A DNA stretch of 64,000 nucleotides from NCBI GenBank assembly GCA_049340005.1, contig JBMPIY010000002.1; one strand, 5' to 3'. This document shows, piece after piece, positions 1 through 9,235 of the stretch. Position 1 is the stretch's first letter. Every line of letters begins with the position of its first letter. The notes beneath the pieces were generated by a model, which saw only the letters and a list, made by a program, of their open reading frames with translations, was not told the DNA's origin and did not search any database. Origin of the DNA: CAXBDP01 sp963974465 (GTDB taxonomy: Bacteria; Bacteroidota; Bacteroidia; Cytophagales; Cyclobacteriaceae). The translations under genes and the position numbers were made by a program.

Positions 1-897
1 CAAATTGCTTGCATTGAAGTCGCCAATTAGCCTAAACCAAACCTGCTTATTGTCAATATCCAGCTCTAAGCCTTGCAGTGAATTGGTCAAAATCTTGGCC
101 TTGTAATCAGCAGGGAAATGAATACCATACGTATGCTTACTGGCTTTGCAATTTTGTAACATCACTTGCCCGCGTTTATCATCGGCATTTACCAACGCAA
201 AAGCGGTTTTGGGCAATTCATCAAAAAGCTTTTTCTTAGCCTTGATATAATTATCAAATGTTTGATGATAGTCTAAATGATCGTGTGTAATGTTTGTAAA
301 AACAGCTCCTTTGAAAGTAAGCCCACTAATTCGCTCTTGTACAATCGCATGCGAGCTAGCTTCCATAAAGCAATATGCACAGCCTGCTTTCACCATTTCT
401 GCCAATAGTCGATTGGTTTCAATAGCATCAGGTGTGGTAAGGCGGGAGGGAAAATCTTTCCCGTCTATTCGATTAACAACCGTGGAAAGCATTCCAACTT
501 TATAGCCCAATTGCTGGAAAAGCTGATATAGCAAAGTCACAATAGTCGTTTTGCCATTAGTTCCGGTAATTGCCACCAATTGAAGGCGGGAGGATGGATT
601 ATCATAAAAATTAGAAGCCATGATTCCCAAAGCCTTCGAAGCATCTTTAACCTGGACGTAAGAAATACCTCCCGCTAATTTTTCCGGCATTTCTTCACAT
701 ATAATTACCGAAGCACCATTTTCAATTGCCTTAAGTATAAATGCATGCCCATCTATTATAGAACCCATTATTGCTACAAATGCAAAATCCTTCTGGACTT
801 GTCTGGAGTCCATAGTGATGCCCGCAACTTCTACATCAGGATTTCCCGATGTAGCAAGTAATTGCACCTTATATAATATGTCCTTCAGTCCCTTCAT
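1..897 (-). CDS. murE: UDP-N-acetylmuramoyl-tripeptide synthetase MurE (3' part missing)
   Basis: Cytoplasmic Mur ligase that adds the third amino acid, usually meso-diaminopimelate in this phylum, to UDP-MurNAc-L-Ala-D-Glu. The 299 visible codons start MKGLKDILYKVQ, contain the ATP-binding loop GTNGKTT, then a SSHAI stretch and FTNITHDHLDYH, the usual order in MurE. The rest lies beyond the left edge, so the residues that choose the amino acid cannot be read. The ATG overlaps the ftsI stop in an ATGA, which supports translational coupling in the division and cell wall operon. It carries three copies of the octamer GCGGGAGG/CCTCCCGC (442, 586, 668). Confidence 0.95.
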   Translation of the reverse strand, partial: MKGLKDILYKVQLLATSGNPDVEVAGITMDSRQVQKDFAFVAIMGSIIDGHAFILKAIENGASVIICEEMPEKLAGGISYVQVKDASKALGIMASNFYDNPSSRLQLVAITGTNGKTTIVTLLYQLFQQLGYKVGMLSTVVNRIDGKDFPSRLTTPDAIETNRLLAEMVKAGCAYCFMEASSHAIVQERISGLTFKGAVFTNITHDHLDYHQTFDNYIKAKKKLFDELPKTAFALVNADDKRGQVMLQNCKASKHTYGIHFPADYKAKILTNSLQGLELDIDNKQVWFRLIGDFNASNL

Positions 898-3002
898 TTC
901 AATTGTAGCTTTACTGTATGTCCACCCGCTATTCTTGTTCCAGCAGCAGTTGATTGCTGACTTACTCTTCCTCTTCCGCTATATCGAACAGAGATGCCTC
1001 TATTTTCCAATAGGAATAGCGCATCTCTTAAAGTCATTCCTTCTACATTTGGCATAAGGCCATCTGTATTTGCCATTTGAGCAAATTTCACTTCTTGATT
1101 TTGCACCGAGCTACGAACCCATTCTACCGGCTCACTATAATTGGCTACAGCTTTCACTTGAAGCGTATTAATTATGGTCTCCAAATCTTCCGCATAGCCT
1201 GCCTTTATAAGTGGATAGCTATCTTCGTCAGAAGTCAAAGCCATTGATTTATGGAATTCATTATTGCCCGTGAATACCATATCTGCAATTTCTCTGAAAA
1301 CCGGCCCTGCCACTACATTGCCATAATAGCTACTCGTAGATGGCGCACCCACTACTACAATACATGAATAGCGTGGATCATCAGCGGGAAAATATCCTGC
1401 AAAGGATGATTGGTAAGTAATCTTATTTCCTTGACGGTAGCCCGACTGATCGAATGCGATTTGTGCAGTGCCTGTTTTACCAGCGATTTTGAAGTGAGCA
1501 CCTTTCAGGTTTGTCGCGGTTCCTTCTTCTACCACTCCTTCCATTGCTTCGCGCAAAGCTTTGATTGCACGATCGGAAGCCACCGAATTTTCAATCACTT
1601 CTACAGAATATTTTTGCTCAACCTCACTTCCTCTTCTGATTTCTGAAACCAAATAAGGCTTCACTAACACACCGTCATTTGCAATTGCATTGTATGCACT
1701 CAACATTTGAAGCGGCGAAAGTTTTAACTCATAGCCAATGCTCATCCAAGGTAGCGTTGTACCGTACCATTCTTTTGTGCCTGGACTTTTAACGTATGGA
1801 ATGCCCTCACCTTTGAGCTGAAAGCCAATTGGTTCATGTAAGTGAAATTTTTCTACGTACTTAATGAAATTGCCCGGATTGGCGCCAAAGTGTCTTTGAA
1901 TCAATTTGGAGATACCAACATTAGAAGAGTTCTGGAAAACTTCTTTTAGCGTAAGTATACCATAGCCACCTTCATTGGAGTCACGCATAATGCGATCGTA
2001 AAAGCGATGTGCTCCGTTTTTAGTATCAACTGTATCATTTAGGCTGAGCTTGGCATCCTCTAGTAAAGCCAATAGTGAGATTAGCTTAAAAGTAGAACCA
2101 GGCTCCATTGTTCCTTGAACTGCATAATTGTACCGCTCACCATAATTGCCATTTGCATCGCGACTCAGGTTTGCCATTGCTTTGATAGCACCGGTAGAAA
2201 CCTCCATCAATACCACTGAGCCGTATTCGGCTTCATGCTTTGATAGCGAACTCAGTAAAGCTTGCTCGGCTACATCTTGCAAATTCACATCTATAGTTGT
2301 GATAATGTCAAGACCATCTTCTGGCTCAATATCATTTCCATCAAATAATGGCTTCCATGTGCCTCCAGATATTCTTTGGAAAAGTGCTTCACCTTCTCTG
2401 CCTGCTAACTGATCATTAAAGCTGTATTCAAGGCCTACAACTCCATTTCCAGTATCATCCGTGTATCCGACAGTACGCATAGCCAATTGATTGAATGGTC
2501 TATATCGTACATCTACTTTTTCGAAAATAACCCCTCCACGCATTCTACCATCCCGGATAATTGGCCAATCCGCCATTTTCTTTTTGGCTTGAAAGTCGAT
2601 GGATTTGCTATTGATCGCGATGTATTGCTTTCCTTGATTGCGAGCATTTTGCAACTTGCGCTTATAGCTCGCTTGTGATTCGTCTCTGAAATGTCTGCTC
2701 AAAAGCAATGAAAGTGAGTCAATTCCTGATCTCCATTTTTCATCTGATGCGATGGTAGCATCAATGGCCAATCTGTAAAATGGCAATGAAGTCGCCATCA
2801 AACTGCCATTGTCAGAAAAAATGCTGCCTCTACTGGCGCCTACTTTCATATAGCGAATACCGGCTTCCTCGGCCATAGCTGTCCAATGCTCACCCTCATT
2901 GAATTGGATGTGCGCGATTTTACCAATAATGGCCATAGCAAATAAGGCTACCACCAAAAAGGCAATTCGTACGCGGAGCAATATGGACTTCTTAATATTC
3001 AT
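894..3002 (-). CDS. ftsI: Peptidoglycan transpeptidase FtsI (PBP3) with C-terminal PASTA domain
   Basis: Septal class B penicillin-binding protein that cross-links peptidoglycan during division. The 702 residues show one N-terminal membrane segment (about 10-28), the dimerisation domain, and the transpeptidase with STFK (S303-K306, nucleophile serine), SSN (359-361) and KTGTAQ (from K509). Residues about 650-702 form one PASTA domain (MPNVEGMTLRDAL...), which Gram-negative FtsI of E. coli lacks but Bacteroidota FtsI often carries. The ATG overlaps the end of ftsL by 11 bases and the stop overlaps murE by 4 bases, so the cluster is one transcript. Confidence 0.95.
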   Translation of the reverse strand: MNIKKSILLRVRIAFLVVALFAMAIIGKIAHIQFNEGEHWTAMAEEAGIRYMKVGASRGSIFSDNGSLMATSLPFYRLAIDATIASDEKWRSGIDSLSLLLSRHFRDESQASYKRKLQNARNQGKQYIAINSKSIDFQAKKKMADWPIIRDGRMRGGVIFEKVDVRYRPFNQLAMRTVGYTDDTGNGVVGLEYSFNDQLAGREGEALFQRISGGTWKPLFDGNDIEPEDGLDIITTIDVNLQDVAEQALLSSLSKHEAEYGSVVLMEVSTGAIKAMANLSRDANGNYGERYNYAVQGTMEPGSTFKLISLLALLEDAKLSLNDTVDTKNGAHRFYDRIMRDSNEGGYGILTLKEVFQNSSNVGISKLIQRHFGANPGNFIKYVEKFHLHEPIGFQLKGEGIPYVKSPGTKEWYGTTLPWMSIGYELKLSPLQMLSAYNAIANDGVLVKPYLVSEIRRGSEVEQKYSVEVIENSVASDRAIKALREAMEGVVEEGTATNLKGAHFKIAGKTGTAQIAFDQSGYRQGNKITYQSSFAGYFPADDPRYSCIVVVGAPSTSSYYGNVVAGPVFREIADMVFTGNNEFHKSMALTSDEDSYPLIKAGYAEDLETIINTLQVKAVANYSEPVEWVRSSVQNQEVKFAQMANTDGLMPNVEGMTLRDALFLLENRGISVRYSGRGRVSQQSTAAGTRIAGGHTVKLQLK

Positions 3003-3369
3003 TCTTATCCACCAAAATTTTAAATGGAGGTTCTTTGCTTAATTCTAATCCGATAGGCGCAACTCTTTTGCTTATCTCAGAGCGCTTGCTTTGCACCATA
3101 TATTCCGACTTCAGTGTAGTAAAGTCGGCTCTTAAATCTTCCACTTCCAGCGTAAGCTTATCGATATTGCGAGCCATGCGATCTGCCATGTGTGTATTAT
3201 ATATGTATATAATAGCTAGCAAGGAGATAAATAATGCTTGCGGGAGGTAGCGAGTCGGCAATCCTTCACCAAAAAGGCCATCTAATTTGAAATAGCCTGA
3301 AAGCACAGAAAAGAGACTCCATCTCTTTTGCTTTGTATCCTTTATCCGTATGGTGTTGCTGCCTTTCAT
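2992..3369 (-). CDS. ftsL: FtsL-like cell division protein
   Basis: Small bitopic division protein of 125 residues: a basic cytoplasmic N-terminus, one membrane helix at about 41-57 and a coiled-coil periplasmic stretch at about 60-100 (NIDKLTLEVEDLRADFTTLKS). This layout, and the position between rsmH and ftsI, match FtsL, which bridges FtsB/FtsQ and the FtsW/FtsI synthase. The sequence itself is poorly conserved between phyla, so the assignment rests on layout and neighbours. Its ATG overlaps the rsmH stop (ATGA), and its end overlaps ftsI by 11 bases. Confidence 0.85.
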   Translation of the reverse strand: MKGSNTIRIKDTKQKRWSLFSVLSGYFKLDGLFGEGLPTRYLPQALFISLLAIIYIYNTHMADRMARNIDKLTLEVEDLRADFTTLKSEYMVQSKRSEISKRVAPIGLELSKEPPFKILVDKNEY

Positions 3370-4286
3370 AGTCTCTCTCCAATTCTCAGCTTTGCACTAC
3401 GCGCCCTATTATTGAGCTTAGTTTCTTCTTCACTCGCCTCGATAGGCTTTTTATTGATTGGCTTGATAGGCCTCAATAGATTTCCATAAAAATCCTTTTC
3501 AGGATTACCTTCTACATTGCCATAATTAATGTAGTTTTTCACTAAGCGATCTTCTAGCGAGTGATATGACATTACCACTAACCTCCCGCCTTCATTGAGT
3601 ACATCGCCACATTGAAGCAGCATTTCTTCTAGTGCTGCCATTTCATCATTCACCGCTATGCGCAATGCCTGAAAAACCTGGGCGTAGTATTTGAAATCTT
3701 TGCCCCGAGGAGCGAAAGATTTCAAAAACGCTACAAATGCTCCTGTATCTTCAAAGGGCTTATTAACTCTAGCACTCACAATTGCTCCGGCTAGGGTTTT
3801 GGCATTTCGTACTTCGCCATACATTCCAAATATCTTTTGCAGTTCTTCTGCGCTAGATTCATTCAAAATTTCAGCAGCTGTATGTCCTTTGCTACGATCC
3901 ATTCGCATATCCAATGGGCCTTCGAATCGAGTGGAGAAACCACGCTCCGGCTCGTCGATCTGATGTGAGGAAACCCCCAAATCAGCTAAAATTCCATCCA
4001 CTTTGCTCACTTTGTACAGCTTGAGGTATTTCGCAAAATACCTGAAGTTGGCCTGCACAAACGTGAAGGATGAATCCTCAATCAATTCGGCATTCGACCG
4101 GGCGTCATCGTCCTGGTCGAAGCCGAACACACTGCCTTTTCCTTTTCCGTGCAGTTGTCTAAGTATTTCCTTTGTATGGCCTCCGCCACCAAAGGTCAAG
4201 TCTATATAGATTCCGCCTGGCTTAAGCGCCAAGCCTTCCATGCATTCATCTAACATGACTGGCCGGTGATAACTGTAATCCATCAT
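3366..4286 (-). CDS. rsmH: 16S rRNA (cytosine1402-N4)-methyltransferase RsmH (MraW)
   Basis: SAM-dependent methyltransferase that modifies C1402 of 16S rRNA in the decoding centre. The 306 residues open with YHRPVMLDE and the SAM-binding loop DLTFGGGGHT, followed by ILADLGVSSHQID and RGFSTRFEGPLDMRMD, all family hallmarks; the C-terminus has SYHSLEDRLVK. Two consecutive ATG codons lie at 4286 and 4283, so the start is uncertain by one residue. It follows mraZ after two bases and overlaps ftsL by 4, the standard dcw arrangement. Confidence 0.97.
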   Translation of the reverse strand: MMDYSYHRPVMLDECMEGLALKPGGIYIDLTFGGGGHTKEILRQLHGKGKGSVFGFDQDDDARSNAELIEDSSFTFVQANFRYFAKYLKLYKVSKVDGILADLGVSSHQIDEPERGFSTRFEGPLDMRMDRSKGHTAAEILNESSAEELQKIFGMYGEVRNAKTLAGAIVSARVNKPFEDTGAFVAFLKSFAPRGKDFKYYAQVFQALRIAVNDEMAALEEMLLQCGDVLNEGGRLVVMSYHSLEDRLVKNYINYGNVEGNPEKDFYGNLLRPIKPINKKPIEASEEETKLNNRARSAKLRIGERL

Positions 4287-4288
4287 GG

Positions 4289-4732
4289 CTATTCAGCTAA
4301 AAACTTTTCGGCCAGCTTCGAAAATTCACTCGGATCGCTGATGAGGTATTGCTCATACAAGTCCGGATTCCAAATCTCTATGCGATTGCCCATTCCCACC
4401 ACGATAGCATCTTTCTCAAGCTGCCCGTATTTCATCATGGATTTTGGAATTAGGAAACGCCCCATGCTATCCAATTCAACCTCCGTATTGCCTCTGAAAA
4501 AATTACGCTGAAGGGATCTGTACTCTTCGTTGAATTCACTAAGGGATGCAATACGTGAAAAAATCTTCTTGTACTCAATCATCGGGTACAAAACCAAGCA
4601 AGGCTCAAATCCACGGCGCAGCACTAACTCACCTGGAGCTGACTCCGGCAAGTTCGCCTTGATGCGAGACGGCAAAACCAAGCGCCCTTTGGCGTCTAGC
4701 TTGCATTCGTATTCGCTTGTGAAAAATGACAT
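4289..4732 (-). CDS. mraZ: Division/cell wall cluster transcriptional regulator MraZ
   Basis: DNA-binding protein with two SpoVT/AbrB-like halves. The 147 residues carry the paired family motifs: DAKGRLVLPSRIK near residue 13 and DSMGRFLIPKSMMKY near residue 87. MraZ forms rings that bind short direct repeats in front of its own gene and, in bacteria studied, represses its own operon. It is the first gene of the mraZ-rsmH-ftsL-ftsI-murE run here, and three evenly spaced boxes of the expected type lie 58 bases upstream of its ATG, which strongly supports self-regulation. Confidence 0.97.
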   Translation of the reverse strand: MSFFTSEYECKLDAKGRLVLPSRIKANLPESAPGELVLRRGFEPCLVLYPMIEYKKIFSRIASLSEFNEEYRSLQRNFFRGNTEVELDSMGRFLIPKSMMKYGQLEKDAIVVGMGNRIEIWNPDLYEQYLISDPSEFSKLAEKFLAE

Positions 4733-4760
4733 GAGCTTGATTAAAATTTAGTCCCTTACG

Positions 4761-4768
4761 CAAACTTA
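4761..4768 (-). promoter_or_regulatory. -7 element of the mraZ promoter
   Basis: On the minus strand this reads TAAGTTTG, a perfect match to the Bacteroidota -7 consensus TAnnTTTG, 28 bases before the mraZ ATG. No clean -33 TTG is seen at the usual distance; that region is instead taken up by the first MraZ box, which fits repression by occlusion. The start of transcription would be near 4754. Prediction from sequence only. Confidence 0.6.
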
Positions 4769-4790
4769 ACGAAAGAATTGACATTTATCA

Positions 4791-4820
4791 CCACTTTCTC
4801 CCACTTTTTACCACATTTTT
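4791..4820 (-). promoter_or_regulatory. Triple MraZ operator boxes
   Basis: Reading the minus strand, three direct repeats follow each other at exactly 10-base steps: AAAAATGTGG, TAAAAAGTGG and GAGAAAGTGG, the last two containing AAAGTGG. MraZ operators in other bacteria are tandem short repeats with a TGGG or AAAGTGG core at helical-turn spacing. They lie just upstream of, and abut, the -7 element of mraZ, so binding should block the promoter. Confidence 0.8.
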
Positions 4821-4963
4821 TTAAAAAATGAAAAAATCAGTCTCATTTCTCAATTCTGTAGAAAAATGAGCGCAGGATAATAAGTTTGTAAACAATTCAT
4901 TTACAATTATTTAAATCAAGACAAAATTAAAAATGGCAGAAAGTGGTATGGAGTGGGATTAGA

Positions 4964-6157
4964 TTAAAAAACAATTCGACTACTCTTTAGGATATTAATA
5001 TATTCCTTAGAATAGTTTAATTTACTTGTTAGAATTTGCTCAGAATGCTCACCCAAAATAGGCGGAGGGAGTAAGCGGGAGGTTGAAAAAAGCCCTATAG
5101 AAACCGCCAAAGATGGCAGTCCAAAAGCAGCTGGAAAAGCATCAGATTTGAGTAGAGAATTACGAATTTCGGGCTCTGAAAACGCCTCCGAAATGTTGCG
5201 CAACTCGCCTACTGGTATGCGCAATTTGTTGCACTGGGTGAGAATGAAATCAGCCTCTAATTGCTTGATTCGATTTGCCAAAATAGCATTCAATTCCTCC
5301 CGCTTTTCTACACGGATTTTATTATCGGCAAACTTATCAAATATGGGTAGTGTCAAAATTTCGCAGAAGCTTTTAAACTGTTGATTACCACCAATAGCAA
5401 CCATTAATTTACGATTATCAATGGTCTTATATACGGCACCATAAGGCACAATATTCGGATGCTCATTTCCCATTGGTTTCGGCAAAGAATTATTCATCAA
5501 ATGATTGGTGCCTTGGTTAGCCAGTGATTGCACTGCGCAATCGAAAAGTGAAACTGGGATATAGACTCCCTTGGCTTCGAATTGCCGATTGATTAGGGCA
5601 ATCAAAATAGCTTGCTTCAAATGATGAGCAGCTAAAATATCGATAAATGCAATGGGTAATTTCAAGCCATCGCTACCTGCCTTTCCATTAATCGACATCA
5701 AACCAGATTCGGCTTGGATAAGTGCATCGTAACCCACGCGAGGATCATCTGCTCCATAGCCAACAATATGGCCATAAATAAGAGCTGGATTTATGCGACT
5801 TAGACTTTGATAGTCAAGCCCAAATTTCTCTGCATCACCTACTTTGTAGCTGGACAGAATTATATCGCTTTGCTTGGCCAAATCCTTTACAATGGACTGG
5901 CCTTCTGCTGTGCTTAGATTTATAGCCAGAGATTGCTTACCCCAATTTGCTGCACAAAAATATGCGGACCTACCTTTACGACCCTGCTCATCTTTGGCTA
6001 GCCAAGATCGGGTAACATCCCCATTAGTTTCAGGATTTTCAATTTTAATAACCTCCGCACCCAGCTCTGCAAAAAACTGCCCTACAGAAGGCCCTGCTAA
6101 TACTGAGGCTAATTCTAGGACTTTTAGATTTTTGAAAAAGATGGTAGCTAATGTCAT
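4964..6157 (-). CDS. Family III CoA-transferase (CaiB/BaiF type)
   Basis: Predicted cytoplasmic enzyme moving CoA between carboxylic acids, or an AMACR-like racemase. The 397 residues begin with LKVLELASVLAGPSVGQFFAELGAEVIKIE, the standard opening of the family, and contain YDALIQAESGLMS followed by the catalytic-aspartate region AFIDILAAHH with D173 at the expected place. The length is normal. The substrate cannot be read from sequence and the neighbours (division genes on one side, an unknown secreted protein on the other) give no pathway. It carries octamers at 5075 and 5296. Confidence 0.88.
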   Translation of the reverse strand: MTLATIFFKNLKVLELASVLAGPSVGQFFAELGAEVIKIENPETNGDVTRSWLAKDEQGRKGRSAYFCAANWGKQSLAINLSTAEGQSIVKDLAKQSDIILSSYKVGDAEKFGLDYQSLSRINPALIYGHIVGYGADDPRVGYDALIQAESGLMSINGKAGSDGLKLPIAFIDILAAHHLKQAILIALINRQFEAKGVYIPVSLFDCAVQSLANQGTNHLMNNSLPKPMGNEHPNIVPYGAVYKTIDNRKLMVAIGGNQQFKSFCEILTLPIFDKFADNKIRVEKREELNAILANRIKQLEADFILTQCNKLRIPVGELRNISEAFSEPEIRNSLLKSDAFPAAFGLPSLAVSIGLFSTSRLLPPPILGEHSEQILTSKLNYSKEYINILKSSRIVF

Positions 6158-6288
6158 ACAGCAAATTACGTTTCATAAGATGTATTATCCCAAATCCAGT
6201 TTTAGATAATTGAAAATTTGAAAAATAATTCAAACGATCTTTTCAGTTGAAGAATAAAATACTATATTGAAACAACTAATTCATATAA

Positions 6289-8118
6289 ATGAATTCTCTT
6301 TATCTAAAAATATTTCTTGCAATCATCTCAATCTCGTTTCTAGGAGGAATAGCCATCGCACAACATTCCTTAGAATTGAAAAAGAGTGTGGTGTTTCAAC
6401 AGGAGCCTATCGACTATTACTTGCAAGTTGACAGTGCTTATCTCAACACGCCGCATTATGTGCTTTGGGTAGATCCTGTAGAGAATAAAATTATTGACTT
6501 CAATATTCACATACCATTCGCACCAGTTTCCAAAGGAAGTTTCTATATAGACGAAAATTGGAAAAGATATGGTGAGTTTATCCTTTTTGCCCTGCCCAAA
6601 GTAGCTCCAAATACCATTGCTTATGCACATGTGGATATAATGCCCAATAAAACAGATTTACTAGATGAATGGAAAAAACTTTCTACTACTAATAAAACTT
6701 CTTGGGAAAAGGTAAATCATCCAGAAGCAGAAGGTAATATCACTTTTCAATTTGGCCCTAAAATTTCTCAAGCTCCCGCTATTGAGTCTTCCAAGCTGAA
6801 TGCAAAACTTATTGAAGACAACTGGGAGATAATCATTGAAAAGCCTGATAGTGCAGAAAATTTTACATTACAGTTTTCCCAAAAACATAGCGTCCTATTT
6901 GCGGCCAATAGCAGCAGCGAACAGCAACGTGTGATCATTCCCGCTAGAAGACTACCTCCAGGAGAACTCAATATCACCTTAATGTTCGGTGGAGAAGAAT
7001 TAGATTTGCTCACTATTCAAAATCCGCTACTCACACTCAATGAAACCGATATTAACTTTCAAAAACTTAATGACACTTTAGGTAAATTTGAACTAACTCA
7101 ATTAATCAATCCTTGGGTAGATTTGAAAGACTTCTCTCTTAAAATTTCTATTACTGATTTCCCCGAGCTATTGATGAATGAAAGCTTTGCAGGTGAAATA
7201 CCATTTTCTTCACATGAATTCGAAGAAAATACGATTGCAATACTTCACTCTCACAAAAAAGGAAAACAGGAAGGCAATCAAAAAATTGTTGTTTTCAATA
7301 GAGAAGCAGAATTGTATTACAACAGCGATAAAGAGGGTAATTACTTTTTTGATCAATACGATTATGCCCTACTCGATGATGACTATCATATTGTCAGTCA
7401 TGATAATTTTCAAGGAAATATTAATGTTAATTTGAACTTTCCTGACATTGAAAAAATCCAAGATCAATTACCCGAACTTCTCTCTCAAATTCCTACTCGC
7501 ATTTCCATCCAGAGTAATAAAAAATCGTATGATTTCAGTTTGGAAAGTATAGGAGTATTATTAGATGAAGTAAGTATTTCAGCAAAAAGAAAAAGAGCTA
7601 CAACTACAGACACAAGAGAAAAACCAAACTCTGTACATTATAGAAATACTGATTATGTATGCCACCACCTAGTTTTAAATTGTTCAAGTCATGAACCATT
7701 TCTAGGGTTCAATGCTCAACATTACACAGGGCCACTTGCAGTTAATAGAGACCCTAATACAATGAAGCCAACACCGCTACATTTATGGGTTCCAAATGAC
7801 AACCCAAAGCCCAATGAAATGATATTAAAATATAGGACTTCGCATGAAAGACCTGTAACTTGGTTTACCTACCCAAACACCTTTTTTCATTCAATTGCAG
7901 CAAAAGCAAAAATCAAAAATATACAAGAACATTACTTTAGAGAAGAAGCCATATTTGGCTTTTATAGTGAGATGATTTCTCAAGCCTATGCGCCATTATC
8001 TCTGCTCTATACTTCGGAAATAGAACTACCCGGTGTGTATTCAAATGCTTATTTTATTGTGGAAATTATTCATCAGCCCACGGGAATGCGGCAGCAGGTG
8101 GTAAAGAAGATTCAATAA
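6289..8118 (+). CDS. Large secreted protein of unknown function
   Basis: I do not recognise a family for the whole 609-residue protein. It has a clear signal peptide (MNSLYLKIFLAIISISFLGG, cleavage after about residue 24, IAIAQ) and no later membrane segment, so it is exported. At about residue 420 it has LLDEVSISAKRKR, which resembles the TonB-box-like segment found in Bacteroidota receptors and in related secreted proteins with plug or MG2-type domains; the C-terminal third is rich in aromatic residues. The gene stands alone between oppositely oriented genes. No GCGGGAGG octamer occurs in it, unusual for a gene this long here. Confidence 0.7.
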   Translation: MNSLYLKIFLAIISISFLGGIAIAQHSLELKKSVVFQQEPIDYYLQVDSAYLNTPHYVLWVDPVENKIIDFNIHIPFAPVSKGSFYIDENWKRYGEFILFALPKVAPNTIAYAHVDIMPNKTDLLDEWKKLSTTNKTSWEKVNHPEAEGNITFQFGPKISQAPAIESSKLNAKLIEDNWEIIIEKPDSAENFTLQFSQKHSVLFAANSSSEQQRVIIPARRLPPGELNITLMFGGEELDLLTIQNPLLTLNETDINFQKLNDTLGKFELTQLINPWVDLKDFSLKISITDFPELLMNESFAGEIPFSSHEFEENTIAILHSHKKGKQEGNQKIVVFNREAELYYNSDKEGNYFFDQYDYALLDDDYHIVSHDNFQGNINVNLNFPDIEKIQDQLPELLSQIPTRISIQSNKKSYDFSLESIGVLLDEVSISAKRKRATTTDTREKPNSVHYRNTDYVCHHLVLNCSSHEPFLGFNAQHYTGPLAVNRDPNTMKPTPLHLWVPNDNPKPNEMILKYRTSHERPVTWFTYPNTFFHSIAAKAKIKNIQEHYFREEAIFGFYSEMISQAYAPLSLLYTSEIELPGVYSNAYFIVEIIHQPTGMRQQVVKKIQ

Positions 8119-8168
8119 ATAAGTGAAATTATTAATTGAAGGAGCCTTACCCCACAGCAAATACAGCC

Positions 8169-9143
8169 CTACTTCACCCGCTCAATCGTAAACTTCACCA
8201 ACTCTCCAAGGGAGGTTTTGTATTCTGAATCAGGAAATTTATTGAGAATTTCTATAGCCTCATCATAGTATTCCATCATGCGTTTTTGAGCATATTCTAA
8301 ACCGCCGCTCTGCTTAACATAGTCTATAACAAAAGCCACTTTAGAGGGTTCTTCGCTATTGTTTTTCACAATATTGATTATCTTTCTCTTTTCCAGCCAA
8401 CTGCTATTTTGTAAGGCATAAATTAGCGGCAGAGTCATCTTCTTTTCTTTGATATCAATACCCACGGGTTTACCAATCTCAGCATCACCGTAGTCAAACA
8501 AATCGTCTTTGATTTGGAAAGCCATGCCTACTTTGAGGCCAAACTCCTTCATTAAGCTTACTTGCTCAGGAGATGCGCCAGCAGTACATGCTCCCACACC
8601 ACAACAGCTTGCTATCAATGAGGCAGTTTTTTGGCGGATGATGTCATAATATACATCTTCGGTAATATCCAGTTTACGCGCCTTTTCTATTTGCAGCAAT
8701 TCTCCTTCACTCATTTCTCGCACAGCTTCCGACACGATCTTGAGCAATTCAAAATCACCATTATCTACCGACAATAATAGTCCGCGAGACAAAAGGTAAT
8801 CTCCGACCAATACAGCGATTTTATTTTTCCACAAAGCATTTAGCGAAAAAAAGCTCCGACGATAGTTCGCATCATCCACCACATCATCGTGCACCAAAGT
8901 AGCTGTATGTAGCAATTCGATCAAGGCCGCCCCACGATAGGTTTGATCGCTTATCGTGCCAACAGCACCCGCAGTCAAAAACACAAACATTGGGCGCATT
9001 TGCTTGCCTTTGCGACGCACAATGTAGCCCATGATTTTATCTAAAAGCAGCACACGACTTTTCATATACTGGCGGAATCGCTTTTCGAATTCCGTCATCT
9101 CAGTCAAAATGGGTGCTTGAATTTGCTTTATTTTCTGCGACAT
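8169..9143 (-). CDS. ispB: Trans-polyprenyl diphosphate synthase (IspB-like)
   Basis: Elongates farnesyl diphosphate with isopentenyl diphosphate to make the side chain of menaquinone, the usual quinone of this phylum. The 324 residues show the first aspartate-rich motif DDVVDD in LVHDDVVDDANYRRS and the second in KDDLFDYGD, with GKQMRPMFVFL upstream. The residues before the first motif (LLHTATLVHDD) are small rather than bulky, in keeping with a long-chain product, but exact chain length is not readable. Monocistronic by position. Confidence 0.9.
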   Translation of the reverse strand: MSQKIKQIQAPILTEMTEFEKRFRQYMKSRVLLLDKIMGYIVRRKGKQMRPMFVFLTAGAVGTISDQTYRGAALIELLHTATLVHDDVVDDANYRRSFFSLNALWKNKIAVLVGDYLLSRGLLLSVDNGDFELLKIVSEAVREMSEGELLQIEKARKLDITEDVYYDIIRQKTASLIASCCGVGACTAGASPEQVSLMKEFGLKVGMAFQIKDDLFDYGDAEIGKPVGIDIKEKKMTLPLIYALQNSSWLEKRKIINIVKNNSEEPSKVAFVIDYVKQSGGLEYAQKRMMEYYDEAIEILNKFPDSEYKTSLGELVKFTIERVK

Positions 9144-9235
9144 GCCGTTTTAATTGTTGCAATATTACGACCTTGACTTTCCTTTGCCAAAGATTCTTAT
9201 TTTATTACATTAAATAGAATTGCGCCTACATTGTT

